NCBI GenBank assembly: GCA_031366005.1
Contig: JANLZB010000063.1
Coordinates: 1-53,719, forward strand
Reading direction: 5' to 3'
Length of the DNA stretch: 53,719 nucleotides
Source: JANLUX01 sp031366005
GTDB lineage: Bacteria; Bacteroidota; Bacteroidia; AKYH767-A; OLB10
The notes under the pieces were generated by a model that was not told the origin of the DNA, ran no database searches, and was given only the letters and a program-made list of their open reading frames with translations. Shown here piece after piece: positions 33,142 to 41,010 of the stretch. Made by a program: the position numbers and the translations under genes. How positions within the stretch are numbered: the stretch's first letter is position 1; each line of letters begins with the position of its first letter.

Positions 33142-33657
33142 ATGAAAAAAAATATTTTAATAATTGCTATTGGAATATTTTTTAACCAATATGCAAGTGC
33201 TCAATCAATCGAGCCATCCCATGAAGAGACCATCAGTTTTATTGAAGAGAGTATTGCTGAGCTTAAAAAATCAGATCCTGCAGGGGAAGTTCCAGCTGAT
33301 TTAAAAGAACATTACGGATGGTTTCAAAATGATATGGAGACCTGCGAGAAGCAAAAATATTTTGAAAAATTTATGCAGGATATAACAGATAATTATAAGA
33401 AGCAGGGAAAATTTGCTGTGGTTAAACTTGCAACAAATGAAGAGGGTGCTATTATAAAATTCCAAACCATTTTTGAAAAGGTCAGGAACAATCTACCACG
33501 ACAAGCTGATAATCCAACAAATAATTGCACAGTGAAATTAGCACCAGGTCAGTATTATATCTGGAGCGAAAGAAAAGGAAAGCCTACATCAGATTTAAAA
33601 CGCAGAGTTTATATCAAGCTTGATTCTTCATTGGTAACTCTTACTGAATTGCAATGA
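33142..33657 (+). CDS. Secreted hypothetical protein, first gene of a three-gene overlapping cassette
   Basis: 171 residues with a signal peptide (about 1-20, ending ASA). The mature part begins with an acidic helical stretch (EETISFIEESIAELKKSD). It contains two cysteines (ETCEKQ, NNCTVKL) that could pair, and a C-terminal beta region with QYYIWSERKGKPTSDLKRRV. I do not recognise a family. It overlaps the next gene by ATGA. The three genes look like one envelope unit: periplasmic, inner membrane, and outer membrane or periplasmic. Confidence 0.75.
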   Translation: MKKNILIIAIGIFFNQYASAQSIEPSHEETISFIEESIAELKKSDPAGEVPADLKEHYGWFQNDMETCEKQKYFEKFMQDITDNYKKQGKFAVVKLATNEEGAIIKFQTIFEKVRNNLPRQADNPTNNCTVKLAPGQYYIWSERKGKPTSDLKRRVYIKLDSSLVTLTELQ

Positions 33658-34244
33658 CAAAAATCATTGAAACGCTTAAATCATTTTATGGCATCGCTGC
33701 AAGCATTGGCGTAATCGTTCCAGGATTTTCTTTCTTCAACAATTTTGCTCCTCCTTTATTTAAAGGAATTGCAATTATTGTTTCTGCATTGTCAGTGGCG
33801 GTGATAGTTATAATTGCGAATAAAGATGATGGAAGAAAAAGTGTGAATACAATCATAAAACAATTTACAGGCCGTGCAATGAAATTACTTTCTGTTTCAT
33901 TTGTATTGATTTTATTGTATTTGTTTTTAATTGATTTCACAACCATCGTTCCTGAGGAGTTTCCTGAAGAAAGATGGCAGGTTGGTTTTGATTTGCAATC
34001 ATCAGGCTTAACACCTCTTGCACTTGAATTGATGAAAGATAATTCATGCAATCAAAACAAGCAAACATTGTTAAGTTGTGCAGGGATACAAAAGGAAAGC
34101 GTTGGATTATTATGGACTCGTGTGTCAGTTTACTGCGCTGGATTATTGCTGATTGTTTTATTTACCATTGCATCATTATGCTGGAGCGCAGGCTGGACAT
34201 TTCTTGCGAAAGCTCATCTTAATAAAAACAAAACCCCCTCATGA
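33654..34244 (+). CDS. Four-helix membrane protein, second gene of the cassette
   Basis: 196 residues with about four transmembrane helices. Two lie near the N-terminus (IAASIGVIVPGFSFF and IAIIVSALSVAVIVIIA), one is near 85-105 (LLSVSFVLILLYLFLI) and one at about 160-185 (VYCAGLLLIVLFTIASLCW). Between helices 3 and 4 is a roughly 55-residue polar loop with two Cys (NSCNQNK, LLSCAGI), likely periplasmic and possibly disulfide-bonded. It overlaps both neighbours by 4 bases. No known family recognised. Confidence 0.72.
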   Translation: MTKIIETLKSFYGIAASIGVIVPGFSFFNNFAPPLFKGIAIIVSALSVAVIVIIANKDDGRKSVNTIIKQFTGRAMKLLSVSFVLILLYLFLIDFTTIVPEEFPEERWQVGFDLQSSGLTPLALELMKDNSCNQNKQTLLSCAGIQKESVGLLWTRVSVYCAGLLLIVLFTIASLCWSAGWTFLAKAHLNKNKTPS

Positions 34245-34660
34245 AAAAAATTTTTCTCGTAACATTCGCTTATTTGTTGACATTAAATTCTCATGCTCAG
34301 GATGACAGTCAAACAAAGATTAAAAGAACATTTACTATTGATGGATCAGTCTGTTTAACAACAGATGGAAAAGCTGCCTATTATAACATGGGTGGCGCCC
34401 AAATAAAATTTGATTTTAATCATAAGATTGCACTGGCTTTGACTTTTCTGCCTGCTCTCGGGATAAGGCAGGTAACATCCATTGACTGGCAGGGTTATGA
34501 AGAAAAAAAAATAAAAGCAAACCCTTTACTTGGAATCGGTCCCCAGCTATTTATCCGCAGATTGATTTTATCTTTTCCGTTTTGTTATAATGCAAATAAA
34601 AATATTTGGGTAAGTACAGCCGGAATTGGTTATAGAATTCAATATTCAAAAGCTAAATAA
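34241..34660 (+). CDS. Small secreted beta-rich protein, third gene of the cassette
   Basis: 139 residues with a signal peptide (1-19, ending SHA). The mature part has alternating beta-type segments (FTIDGSVCLTTDGKAAYY, AQIKFDFNHKIALALTFLP, LFIRRLILSFPFCYN, WVSTAGIGYRIQYS) and ends with an aromatic strand, as in small outer-membrane beta-barrels. Start chosen by the ATGA overlap with the upstream gene and the good signal peptide. No enzyme motif seen. Function unknown. Confidence 0.7.
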   Translation: MKKIFLVTFAYLLTLNSHAQDDSQTKIKRTFTIDGSVCLTTDGKAAYYNMGGAQIKFDFNHKIALALTFLPALGIRQVTSIDWQGYEEKKIKANPLLGIGPQLFIRRLILSFPFCYNANKNIWVSTAGIGYRIQYSKAK

Positions 34661-34772
34661 AAGAAGGAACCCTCGATATGAAAAAATTATTTTTTATAAT
34701 GTCTTGTGAAAACTGACATTTAAGAATAAACAAACGGCAAAATTTCTTATACAAACAATTTAATCTTTTTAT

Positions 34773-35960
34773 ATGACTTTACCTCTTCAAAAATCGCGTA
34801 TCCAATCCATTGATCTGTTGCGTGGATTAGTAATGATAATTATGGCACTGGATCACAGCCGTGATTTTTTTCATGCTGCAACCAATAGTGGAATTGATCC
34901 GTTGGATTTTGCAAAAACGTCTCCAATACTTTTTCTTACGAGATGGATCACACATTTCTGTGCTCCTGTTTTTGTTTTTCTATCAGGCACCTCCATTTAT
35001 TTTGTTAGTCAGCGAAAAACCAAACAGGAGGTTTCGCAGTTTCTACTAACACGAGGAATATGGTTAATGATTATGGAATTAACGATTGTTGATATAGGTT
35101 GGGTATTTAATCTTCGCTTTTCTTATGTGGTAGGAGCAGTTATATGGGTGCTTGGCTTATGTATGATTGTGCTTGCTTTATTGATTCATCTGCCACGCAA
35201 TATTCTTTTCATTGTAGCATTGCTTATTGTTTTTGGTCATAATCTCTTAGATCCGATTGATGCCGGTGTCACGGATACTTTGGGAGGATTCGTTTATTCA
35301 GTAATGCATGTGCCGCACGAATTTAAAATTGATGAAGGACATAGATTTTTGCTTTTGTATCCTCTTATTCCATGGGTGGGAGTGATGGCACTGGGTTTTA
35401 TTTTCGGTGAATTGTATAAAAGCAGTTTGGATGCAGCACGCAGAAAAAAAATTTTGCTGATGTTGGGATCAGGATGTATTGCACTGTTTATTTTGCTTCG
35501 TTCAAAAGATTTTTATGGTGAATCACTTCACTGGAAAACACAATCAACCGGCATCTTTACTGTATTGTCCTTTATCAATGTTACCAAGTATCCTCCCTCA
35601 TTACTTTATTTGTTAATGACAATAGGACCTGCTATGCTATTTCTTGCTGTGACTGAAAACTGGCGGAGTAACATTGCACAAGTAATTATTACTTATGGAC
35701 GTGTGCCCTTTTTCTATTACCTGGTGCATATTTATTTGCTGCATTCAATAGCTTACATCCTGTTTTTAACTTCAGGTCACCATCTTTCCGAAATAATAGT
35801 TCAAAATAATTTTGGCAGTGAGTTACCATCCGGATTCGGAGTTCACTTATGGCAGACTTATTTATTGTGGATAGGAGCCGTGGTGCTGCTTTATTTTCCA
35901 TGCAGATGGTATAACAATTATAAAAGCACACATACGAATTGGTGGTTGAGTTATTTGTAA
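34773..35960 (+). CDS. DUF1624-type multi-helix membrane protein (heparan-acetyltransferase-like)
   Basis: 395 residues with about ten transmembrane helices. The N-terminal motif SRIQSIDLLRGLVMIIMALDHSRDF is characteristic of the DUF1624 / acyltransferase-3-like superfamily (YeiB, HGSNAT relatives). FCAPVFVFLSGTS follows in the next helix. Predicted role: transfer of an acyl group across the inner membrane to an envelope sugar; the substrate is unknown. It stands alone and has a terminator at about 36051. Confidence 0.85.
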   Translation: MTLPLQKSRIQSIDLLRGLVMIIMALDHSRDFFHAATNSGIDPLDFAKTSPILFLTRWITHFCAPVFVFLSGTSIYFVSQRKTKQEVSQFLLTRGIWLMIMELTIVDIGWVFNLRFSYVVGAVIWVLGLCMIVLALLIHLPRNILFIVALLIVFGHNLLDPIDAGVTDTLGGFVYSVMHVPHEFKIDEGHRFLLLYPLIPWVGVMALGFIFGELYKSSLDAARRKKILLMLGSGCIALFILLRSKDFYGESLHWKTQSTGIFTVLSFINVTKYPPSLLYLLMTIGPAMLFLAVTENWRSNIAQVIITYGRVPFFYYLVHIYLLHSIAYILFLTSGHHLSEIIVQNNFGSELPSGFGVHLWQTYLLWIGAVVLLYFPCRWYNNYKSTHTNWWLSYL

Positions 35961-35973
35961 GAAGGACAATTAA

Positions 35974-36010
35974 CGCAGTCTCCCTAAAAAGGAGACACTG
36001 CGAGTACTGA
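35974..36010. repeat. Dispersed hairpin repeat, family TCCCTAAAAAGGAGAC (copy 1)
   Basis: The core CCCTAAAAAGG is flanked by CGCAGTCT and AGACACTGCG, then GAGTACTGAG. It is similar to copy 3 at 36906. It lies 13 bases after the stop of the DUF1624-type gene. Confidence 0.85.
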
Positions 36011-36050
36011 GAAGTTTGTTTTAGCGAATGTTAAATTGGTTTTAAATGGG

Positions 36051-36077
36051 AGCCGCCTGCGAGGGCGGCTTTTTTAT
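36051..36077 (+). terminator. Rho-independent terminator after the DUF1624-type gene
   Basis: The perfect stem AGCCGCC / GGCGGCT (36051-36057, 36064-36070) is followed by TTTTTATT. Confidence 0.85.
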
Positions 36078-36084
36078 TGTTTGA

Positions 36085-36138
36085 GATTGCCGCTTATGTT
36101 AGTGCAGAGTCCCTAAAAAGGAGACTGCGAAGACTGAA
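36085..36138. repeat. Dispersed hairpin repeat, family TCCCTAAAAAGGAGAC (copy 2, long form)
   Basis: A 54-base unit starts GATTGCCGCTTATGTTAG and contains GCAGAGTCCCTAAAAAGG and ACTGCGAAGACTGAA. The same long form recurs at 36944-36999 with few differences. Confidence 0.85.
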
Positions 36139-36190
36139 TTAGCAACATTAAGTTAAGGAGTAATAGTTTTTTCATCGGCTAAGGATATTT

Positions 36191-36757
36191 TCAATAAATA
36201 AAAGGAATTAATTTTTTTGTGGTGCGCTTGTATTCAGTAAAGGCATCTCCGAAATGTTCCGACAATAATTTCTCCTCGGTATTTATTTTGAAAAGAAGGG
36301 CAAGTGAGATAATTGCTAAAAATAAAAAATGACGCACATCACCGGCTATAATTGCTTTGCCAGCTATGGCAACAATAAAACCGGTGTATATAGGGTTGCG
36401 TGTAATGGAATAGGCACCGGTAGTAATCAGTTCATGATCTTCTTTTAATGTAACCACTCCGCTCCAGTTAGTTCCTAAGTTGAAGCGTGCCCAAATGGCA
36501 AATAAAATTCCTGAGGCAGTTAGCAGCAATCCTGCCATACCTGTATAAAGGGTTTTAGGAAAAATTTGCGTCTGCATCTCGCTATGCCAATGGTTTCCGC
36601 TAAAAGTTAACGAAACTGAAAGGATGATGAGCAGCAGCAATAACCTCCGGTTACCATCCCTCACTCTTCGAAGCGTTCTTTTGCGGTTGAAAGCACTTAC
36701 AACCCACACAATGGCCCCTAACCCAAAAAGATAATTTGCATAAAGGTCGAAATTCAT
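36191..36757 (-). CDS. Isoprenylcysteine carboxyl methyltransferase-like (ICMT/PEMT) membrane protein
   Basis: 188 residues with about five hydrophobic helices. The C-terminal family signature is LITTGAYSITRNPIYTGF and later EEKLLSEHFGDAFTEYKRTTKKLIPF, as in bacterial ICMT/PEMT proteins, which bind S-adenosylmethionine at this end. It may methylate a lipid or a small hydrophobic substrate; bacteria have no prenylated CaaX proteins, so the eukaryotic name is not its function. The start follows a -7 box by only 4 bases. The gene is flanked on both sides by direct copies of the TCCCTAAAAAGGAGAC repeat. Confidence 0.87.
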   Translation of the reverse strand: MNFDLYANYLFGLGAIVWVVSAFNRKRTLRRVRDGNRRLLLLLIILSVSLTFSGNHWHSEMQTQIFPKTLYTGMAGLLLTASGILFAIWARFNLGTNWSGVVTLKEDHELITTGAYSITRNPIYTGFIVAIAGKAIIAGDVRHFLFLAIISLALLFKINTEEKLLSEHFGDAFTEYKRTTKKLIPFIY

Positions 36758-36761
36758 TTTT

Positions 36762-36769
36762 CAAATGTA
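36762..36769 (-). promoter_or_regulatory. -7 box (TACATTTG) 4 bases before the ICMT-like start
   Basis: Perfect TAnnTTTG on the minus strand, separated from the ATG at 36757 by AAAA. No other Met occurs in the first 55 or so residues, so a leaderless transcript is the simplest reading. The rest of the gap to 36905 holds nothing I can name. Confidence 0.55.
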
Positions 36770-36905
36770 GATTTTTATGGTAACAATTTGCGGGAAGGCA
36801 GCTGGTGGAAGGATAGGAGCGACACGCTCGCGCTTATACAGAACGGGTTAGGGTGGGGATGGGTTTGGTGTTAATGGCGATACTGATGATGCAAGTAAAT
36901 TATAA

Positions 36906-36942
36906 GCGCAGTGTCCCTAAAAAGGAGACACTGTGAGTACTA
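36906..36942. repeat. Dispersed hairpin repeat, family TCCCTAAAAAGGAGAC (copy 3)
   Basis: GCGCAGTGTCCCTAAAAAGG followed by AGACACTGTGAGTACTAAG. Pairs with copy 1 in sequence and in its position ahead of a long-form copy. Confidence 0.85.
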
Positions 36943-36943
36943 A

Positions 36944-36999
36944 GATTGCAGCTTATGTTAGCGCAGAGTCCCTAAAAAGGAGACTCTGCGAGGACTGAA
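36944..36999. repeat. Dispersed hairpin repeat, family TCCCTAAAAAGGAGAC (copy 4, long form)
   Basis: A 56-base unit starts GATTGCAGCTTATGTTAG and has perfect arms GCAGAGTC / GACTCTGC around CCTAAAAAGGA. Long-form twin of copy 2, in the same orientation, on the other side of the ICMT-like gene. Confidence 0.85.
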
Positions 37000-37036
37000 A
37001 GGGTTTGATATTATGAGATCCTGAAATAAAATAATA

Positions 37037-38443
37037 TTACTCCACCACAAACTTCTTTACACAATAATTTCTATCATCCGAATACTTTAACAAATAAACA
37101 CCGGGTTTAAATGTTTTGGTGTTGATGCTCTCAGCAGTAAATTTTTTGTCTTCAAAAATTAATTTTCCTAAAATGTCTGTTACCTGAATGGATGCTTTGG
37201 CTTTATCTTCCTTCCGTTTAATAAACAATTGATCGGTGGCAGGGTTTGGATAAACTGAAATAAAATTAGTATTGTCACTTAAAGAATTAACACCCATCAC
37301 AGTATGGAAATAATAATGCGTATAATAACCTCCCGTTACTATACCATTTGTATCAATTCCCGTTGAGATATGACTTAAATGAAAACTGTTTACATCGAAA
37401 GTATCTGTAACCAGCGATTCAGTCACCCAGTTACTACCAATAAATCTCTGGTCTTCTTCACTAATAAGATTATTGTTATTATCATAAGAATAATTTCTTT
37501 GATAATTATTTGACCAAGTTCCACCATTCCAGTTCCAGGTTTGAATTAATTGATCAATGCGGTTGTTATTGACATCATAATTATAAGAGATTAACTCATT
37601 ATTTTCCCATCCGGTTGGAGACCAGCTTTGCATTAGGAAAATTGTATTATTATTGCTGGAATCGTAAGTAGATATATTTTGATTTGCAGTTGCCCAATTG
37701 AGTCCGTTCCAAATTTGTTGTACTTCACTAAGCTGATTATTGTTGATATCATAAGTATAGATATTTTGTACTGAGTTTTTCCAGATAGTGCTATCTAAAA
37801 CTTGCTGTATTTTATTTGTGAGGTTATTATTAGCATCATATGTATAAATGATTTGTGAAGTATTTACCCAAATATTATAACTTTCATTTAGTTCATTAAT
37901 TAAATTTTTATTGGCATCGTAAATGTAACTCTTAATATAAGAGGTGTCCCAAGCATTCATGCTCCAGTACTGATAGGATTTACTTGTGACATTATTATTG
38001 ATGTCGTAGGTATTACTGTAAAAATTACTATTTAGCCATGATCCGCTACTCCAATTTTTTTGTAAGTCGCTTGTCATATTATTATTGGCATCGTAAGTAT
38101 AAGTTTCCATACCATAGTTTTGCCAGGCACTTCCATTCCAACTCTGACCTATTCCACTTAACATATTATTATTGTTATCATAAGTCCACGAGTCCTGCAT
38201 ATCATTTTCCCAATTAATACCTGTCCATCGCTGCCAGGTTCTACCAGTGAGGTTATAATGGGGATCATAAATAAAATTTATTTGTTTTTGGTAAGGATTC
38301 CATTGATTAAAAAGCGTATCCCATTCCCATGTGTAAATACTGTCATTGATTTGTATTAATGATTGCGCTGAAGAGTTAGAAACTATCGTTACAAAACAAA
38401 TTGATAATAGGAAATACTTGAAGTCGTTGGCATTTATTTTCAT
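37037..38443 (-). CDS. T9SS-secreted protein with tandem Trp/YD-type repeats
   Basis: 468 residues with a signal peptide (about 1-26). Residues about 30-370 hold eleven repeats of about 27-30 residues. Each ends in a YD(A/I/V/N)NNN motif (one degenerate, FDVNSF) and most contain a W...W pair such as WNGSAW. They resemble RHS/YD repeats but without the Gly core. The C-terminus (about 385-468) is a T9SS type A sorting domain (ISVYPNPATDQLFI, DILGKLIF, FKPGVYLLKY, KKFVVE), so the protein should be exported across the outer membrane. Probably a cell-surface repeat protein; ligand unknown. Own TATCTTTG box. Confidence 0.88.
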   Translation of the reverse strand: MKINANDFKYFLLSICFVTIVSNSSAQSLIQINDSIYTWEWDTLFNQWNPYQKQINFIYDPHYNLTGRTWQRWTGINWENDMQDSWTYDNNNNMLSGIGQSWNGSAWQNYGMETYTYDANNNMTSDLQKNWSSGSWLNSNFYSNTYDINNNVTSKSYQYWSMNAWDTSYIKSYIYDANKNLINELNESYNIWVNTSQIIYTYDANNNLTNKIQQVLDSTIWKNSVQNIYTYDINNNQLSEVQQIWNGLNWATANQNISTYDSSNNNTIFLMQSWSPTGWENNELISYNYDVNNNRIDQLIQTWNWNGGTWSNNYQRNYSYDNNNNLISEEDQRFIGSNWVTESLVTDTFDVNSFHLSHISTGIDTNGIVTGGYYTHYYFHTVMGVNSLSDNTNFISVYPNPATDQLFIKRKEDKAKASIQVTDILGKLIFEDKKFTAESINTKTFKPGVYLLKYSDDRNYCVKKFVVE

Positions 38444-38476
38444 GCAATTTGATTATGGTTAAAACAATTAATCTAT

Positions 38477-38484
38477 CAAAGATA
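38477..38484 (-). promoter_or_regulatory. -7 box (TATCTTTG) of the T9SS repeat protein
   Basis: Perfect TAnnTTTG on the minus strand, 33 bases before the ATG at 38443. Confidence 0.6.
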
Positions 38485-38507
38485 CATTTAAAGTTCTAGG
38501 AGAAACA

Positions 38508-38538
38508 AAAAACCCTGCCGATACCTCGACAGGGTTTT
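38508..38538 (-). terminator. Terminator after the DUF1640-like pseudogene
   Basis: The stem CCCTGCCGA / TCGACAGGG (one G-U pair on one strand) has a T-run on the minus strand. Its sequence is nearly the same as the terminator at 38825-38856. Confidence 0.85.
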
Positions 38539-38554
38539 GATTTTATTCCTGTAA

Positions 38555-38781
38555 TTAAAGCAACTTAATAAGCGAAACAGAAATAGCAATGCTTGCAGCA
38601 ATCATTGCACCTAATTTGATTACTATTCGCTGTTCCATTTCTTTTAATCCCGTTTAGTCGCAAGTTGCATTTCCACAATCTCTGCCAATGCCTCAGCTTG
38701 GGTTTCAGCTTGCAAATCAGTAAAACCTGCGGTTTTTAATTTTTTTGCGTAAGCGAGTGTATCAAATATTGCTGCGCTCAT
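38555..38781 (-). pseudogene. DUF1640/CCDC90-like small coiled-coil membrane protein, broken by one missing base
   Basis: From the ATG at 38781 the frame gives 45 residues (MSAAIFDTLAYAKKLK... ending QLATKRD) and stops at 38644. A second frame, shifted by one base, continues from about 38643 to 38555 (MEQRIVIKLGAMIAAS... ending LIKLL). Restoring one T in GATTAAAAG (giving GATTTAAAAG) joins them into a 75-residue protein ...KRDLKEMEQRIVIKLG..., the normal layout of this family: amphipathic coiled coil, then one C-terminal membrane helix. It keeps a promoter box 15 bases upstream and a terminator downstream. Either a recent frameshift or a sequencing error in a T/A run. Confidence 0.8.
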
Positions 38782-38796
38782 AATTATTATTCAAAT

Positions 38797-38804
38797 CAAA
38801 GATA
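38797..38804 (-). promoter_or_regulatory. -7 box (TATCTTTG) of the DUF1640-like gene
   Basis: Perfect TAnnTTTG on the minus strand, 15 bases before the ATG at 38781. Confidence 0.55.
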
Positions 38805-38824
38805 GTTTGAAAATCACTATTAAC

Positions 38825-38856
38825 AAAAAACCCTGCCGATTACTCGACAGGGTATT
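38825..38856 (-). terminator. Terminator downstream of groEL
   Basis: CCCTGCCGAT-TAC-TCGACAGGG with six T after the stem on the minus strand. Near-duplicate of the terminator at 38508-38538. Confidence 0.85.
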
Positions 38857-38869
38857 AATAAGTTTTAAA

Positions 38870-38927
38870 AGGTTTAAAGTTTAAAGTATAAAGTTGGCTT
38901 GCGCACAAAACTTTAAACTTTAAACCT
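38870..38927. repeat. Perfect 18-base inverted repeat of iterated TTTAAAG words
   Basis: AGGTTTAAAGTTTAAAGT at 38870-38887 and its exact complement at 38910-38927, loop 22 bases. It lies 18 bases after the groEL stop and ahead of the terminator. Same construction (a reiterated short word) as the inverted repeats in the atp operon. Confidence 0.9.
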
Positions 38928-38944
38928 CAAACTTCTAACTTTTC

Positions 38945-40585
38945 TTAATAATCCATTCCACCCATTCCGCCTGGCATTCCGCCACCTGGCATTCCACCTG
39001 ATTTTTCTTCTTTGATGTCAGCTAACACACACTCGGTAGTTAACAACATGGCAGCAATAGAAGCAGCATTTTCTAAAGCAACACGGGTTACTTTAGTAGG
39101 ATCAATTACTCCTGCAGCCATCATGTTTTCGTAAACATCAGTACGTGCATTGTAACCGAAATCATCTTTGCCTTCTTTCACTTTTTGAACAACGATAGAA
39201 CCTTCGATACCAGAGTTGATAACGATTTGACGTAATGGCTCTTCCAAAGCACGCTTTATGATTGCGATACCAGTAGTCTCATCATCGTTTATTCCTTTTA
39301 ATTTATCCAGCGCTGCAATGGTGCGGATGTACGCAACTCCACCACCCGGTACAATGCCTTCTTCAACCGCAGCACGTGTTGCATGTAATGCATCGTCAAC
39401 ACGGTCTTTCTTTTCTTTCATTTCCACTTCAGTGGCAGCTCCGATGTATAGTACTGCAACACCACCAGCTAATTTAGCAAGACGCTCCTGAAGTTTTTCT
39501 TTATCGTAATCTGATGTTGTGGTTTCAATCTGCGCTTTGATTTGATTTACACGTGCAGTGATGTCAGCTTTTTTACCAGCACCATTTACAATAGTCGTGT
39601 TGTCTTTATCAATGCTGATTTTTTCTGCTTTACCAAGATCTTCGATAGTAGTATCTTCTAATTTACGACCTTGTTCTTCAGAGATTACAGTGCCACCGGT
39701 TAGTATAGCGATGTCTTCCATCATGGCTTTTCTGCGATCACCGAAACCAGGAGATTTAACAGCAGCGATTTTTAATGAACCGCGGATTTTGTTTACAACT
39801 AAAGTTGCCAATGCTTCACCATCAATATCTTCAGCGATGATTAACAAAGGACGGCTTGTTTGAACTGACTTCTCAAGGATTGGAAGTAACTCTTTCATGT
39901 TAGAGATTTTTTTGTCATACAATAAAATGTATGGGTTCTCTAACACTGATTCCATTTTGTCAGCATTGGTTACAAAATAAGGAGAGATGTAACCGCGATC
40001 GAACTGCATACCTTCCACAATTGTAACTGAAGTCTCAGTTCCTTTTGCTTCTTCTACAGTGATAACACCTTCTTTCTTCACCTTGCCCATTGCATCAGCA
40101 ATCAGCTTTCCGATTTCTGCATCGTTGTTAGCAGAGATAGAAGCTACTTGTTGAATCTTGCTGTTATCATCACCGATTGACTTGCTCATTTTTTTCAATT
40201 GCTCAACAACTGAAGTAACTGCTTTGTCAATTCCGCGTTTTAAATCCATTGGGTTTGCACCTGCAGCTACGTTTTTTAAACCAGCTGTGATGATTGCCTG
40301 TGCTAAAACGGTAGCAGTGGTGGTACCGTCACCGGCAACATCAGCAGTTTTGCTTGCTACTTCTTTCAACATTTGAGCGCCCATGTTTTCAATTTCATTT
40401 GTAAGCTCAATTTCTTTTTCAACATTAACACCGTCTTTAGTGATGGAAGGTGCACCATATTTTTTATCAATGATTACGTTACGTCCTTTTGGACCTAAGG
40501 TAACTTTCACCGCATTTGCCAAAGCATCAACTCCTTTCTTTAGTGAGTCGCGCGCATCGGTGTTAAAGGTTATTTCTTTTGCCAT
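38945..40585 (-). CDS. groL: 60 kDa chaperonin GroEL
   Basis: 546 residues, MAKEITFNTDARDSLKKGVD at the start, the ATP-binding GDGTTTATVLAQAI, and the Gly-Met tail ending GGMPGGMGGMDY. It forms the double-ring chaperonin with GroES, encoded 50 bases upstream. No CIRCE operator is visible ahead of the pair. Confidence 0.99.
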   Translation of the reverse strand: MAKEITFNTDARDSLKKGVDALANAVKVTLGPKGRNVIIDKKYGAPSITKDGVNVEKEIELTNEIENMGAQMLKEVASKTADVAGDGTTTATVLAQAIITAGLKNVAAGANPMDLKRGIDKAVTSVVEQLKKMSKSIGDDNSKIQQVASISANNDAEIGKLIADAMGKVKKEGVITVEEAKGTETSVTIVEGMQFDRGYISPYFVTNADKMESVLENPYILLYDKKISNMKELLPILEKSVQTSRPLLIIAEDIDGEALATLVVNKIRGSLKIAAVKSPGFGDRRKAMMEDIAILTGGTVISEEQGRKLEDTTIEDLGKAEKISIDKDNTTIVNGAGKKADITARVNQIKAQIETTTSDYDKEKLQERLAKLAGGVAVLYIGAATEVEMKEKKDRVDDALHATRAAVEEGIVPGGGVAYIRTIAALDKLKGINDDETTGIAIIKRALEEPLRQIVINSGIEGSIVVQKVKEGKDDFGYNARTDVYENMMAAGVIDPTKVTRVALENAASIAAMLLTTECVLADIKEEKSGGMPGGGMPGGMGGMDY

Positions 40586-40635
40586 ATCTTTTTATAGTTT
40601 TAAATTTTGAATTATGAGTTATGAATTGATTTGAA

Positions 40636-40926
40636 TTAAATGACAGCGAAAATGTCTGATTCGCGCATGATAAGAAGGTCTTTTCCCTCAACAGTGATTT
40701 CGGTTCCAGCGTATTTGCCGTAAAGAACGTTGTCACCAACTTTAACGCTTGGTTTGTTTCCTTTGTCATCAATATCACTGATAGAGATAACAGTTCCGCG
40801 TTGCGGCTTTTCCTTTGCAGTGTCAGGAATAATGATTCCGCTTGCTGTTTTTGCTTCTGCGGCAGCAGGCTCAACTACAACTCTGTTTTGAGTGCCTGCG
40901 ATTGGTTTAATGCTTACTTTACCCAT
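40636..40926 (-). CDS. groS: 10 kDa co-chaperonin GroES
   Basis: 96 residues from the ATG at 40926 (MGKVSIKPIAGTQNRVVVEP); the upstream extension of the frame is leader sequence. Mobile-loop residues TASGIIIPDTAKEKPQRG are present, as is GDNVLYGKYAGTEI. Caps the GroEL ring. First of the groES-groEL pair, just downstream of secG and its terminator. The 166-base gap from secG is rich in TGTC/GACA words but has no recognised heat-shock operator. Confidence 0.97.
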   Translation of the reverse strand: MGKVSIKPIAGTQNRVVVEPAAAEAKTASGIIIPDTAKEKPQRGTVISISDIDDKGNKPSVKVGDNVLYGKYAGTEITVEGKDLLIMRESDIFAVI

Positions 40927-41010
40927 TGTTTTTATGATTTTTTTATTAGTGAAATTAAAATAGTTTGATTTTGTCATTGCGACTTGTCAGCAATTGTGCC
41001 AAGAGCCGTT

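Noticed and set aside
34678..34716. Mini-ORF MKKLFFIMSCEN with lipobox-like end
   Set aside because: Twelve codons only. Could be a relic of a lipoprotein gene, but nothing downstream in any frame supports it.
40927..40977. N-terminal extension of GroES
   Set aside because: The extra 17 residues are AT-rich leader; GroES proteins begin at the MGKVSIKPIAG-type start.
40985..41005. Sigma-54-like promoter (TTGGCAC...TTGC) upstream of groES on the minus strand
   Set aside because: The GG and GC elements are too close (spacer of 2 rather than about 5 bases), so the promoter geometry is wrong.
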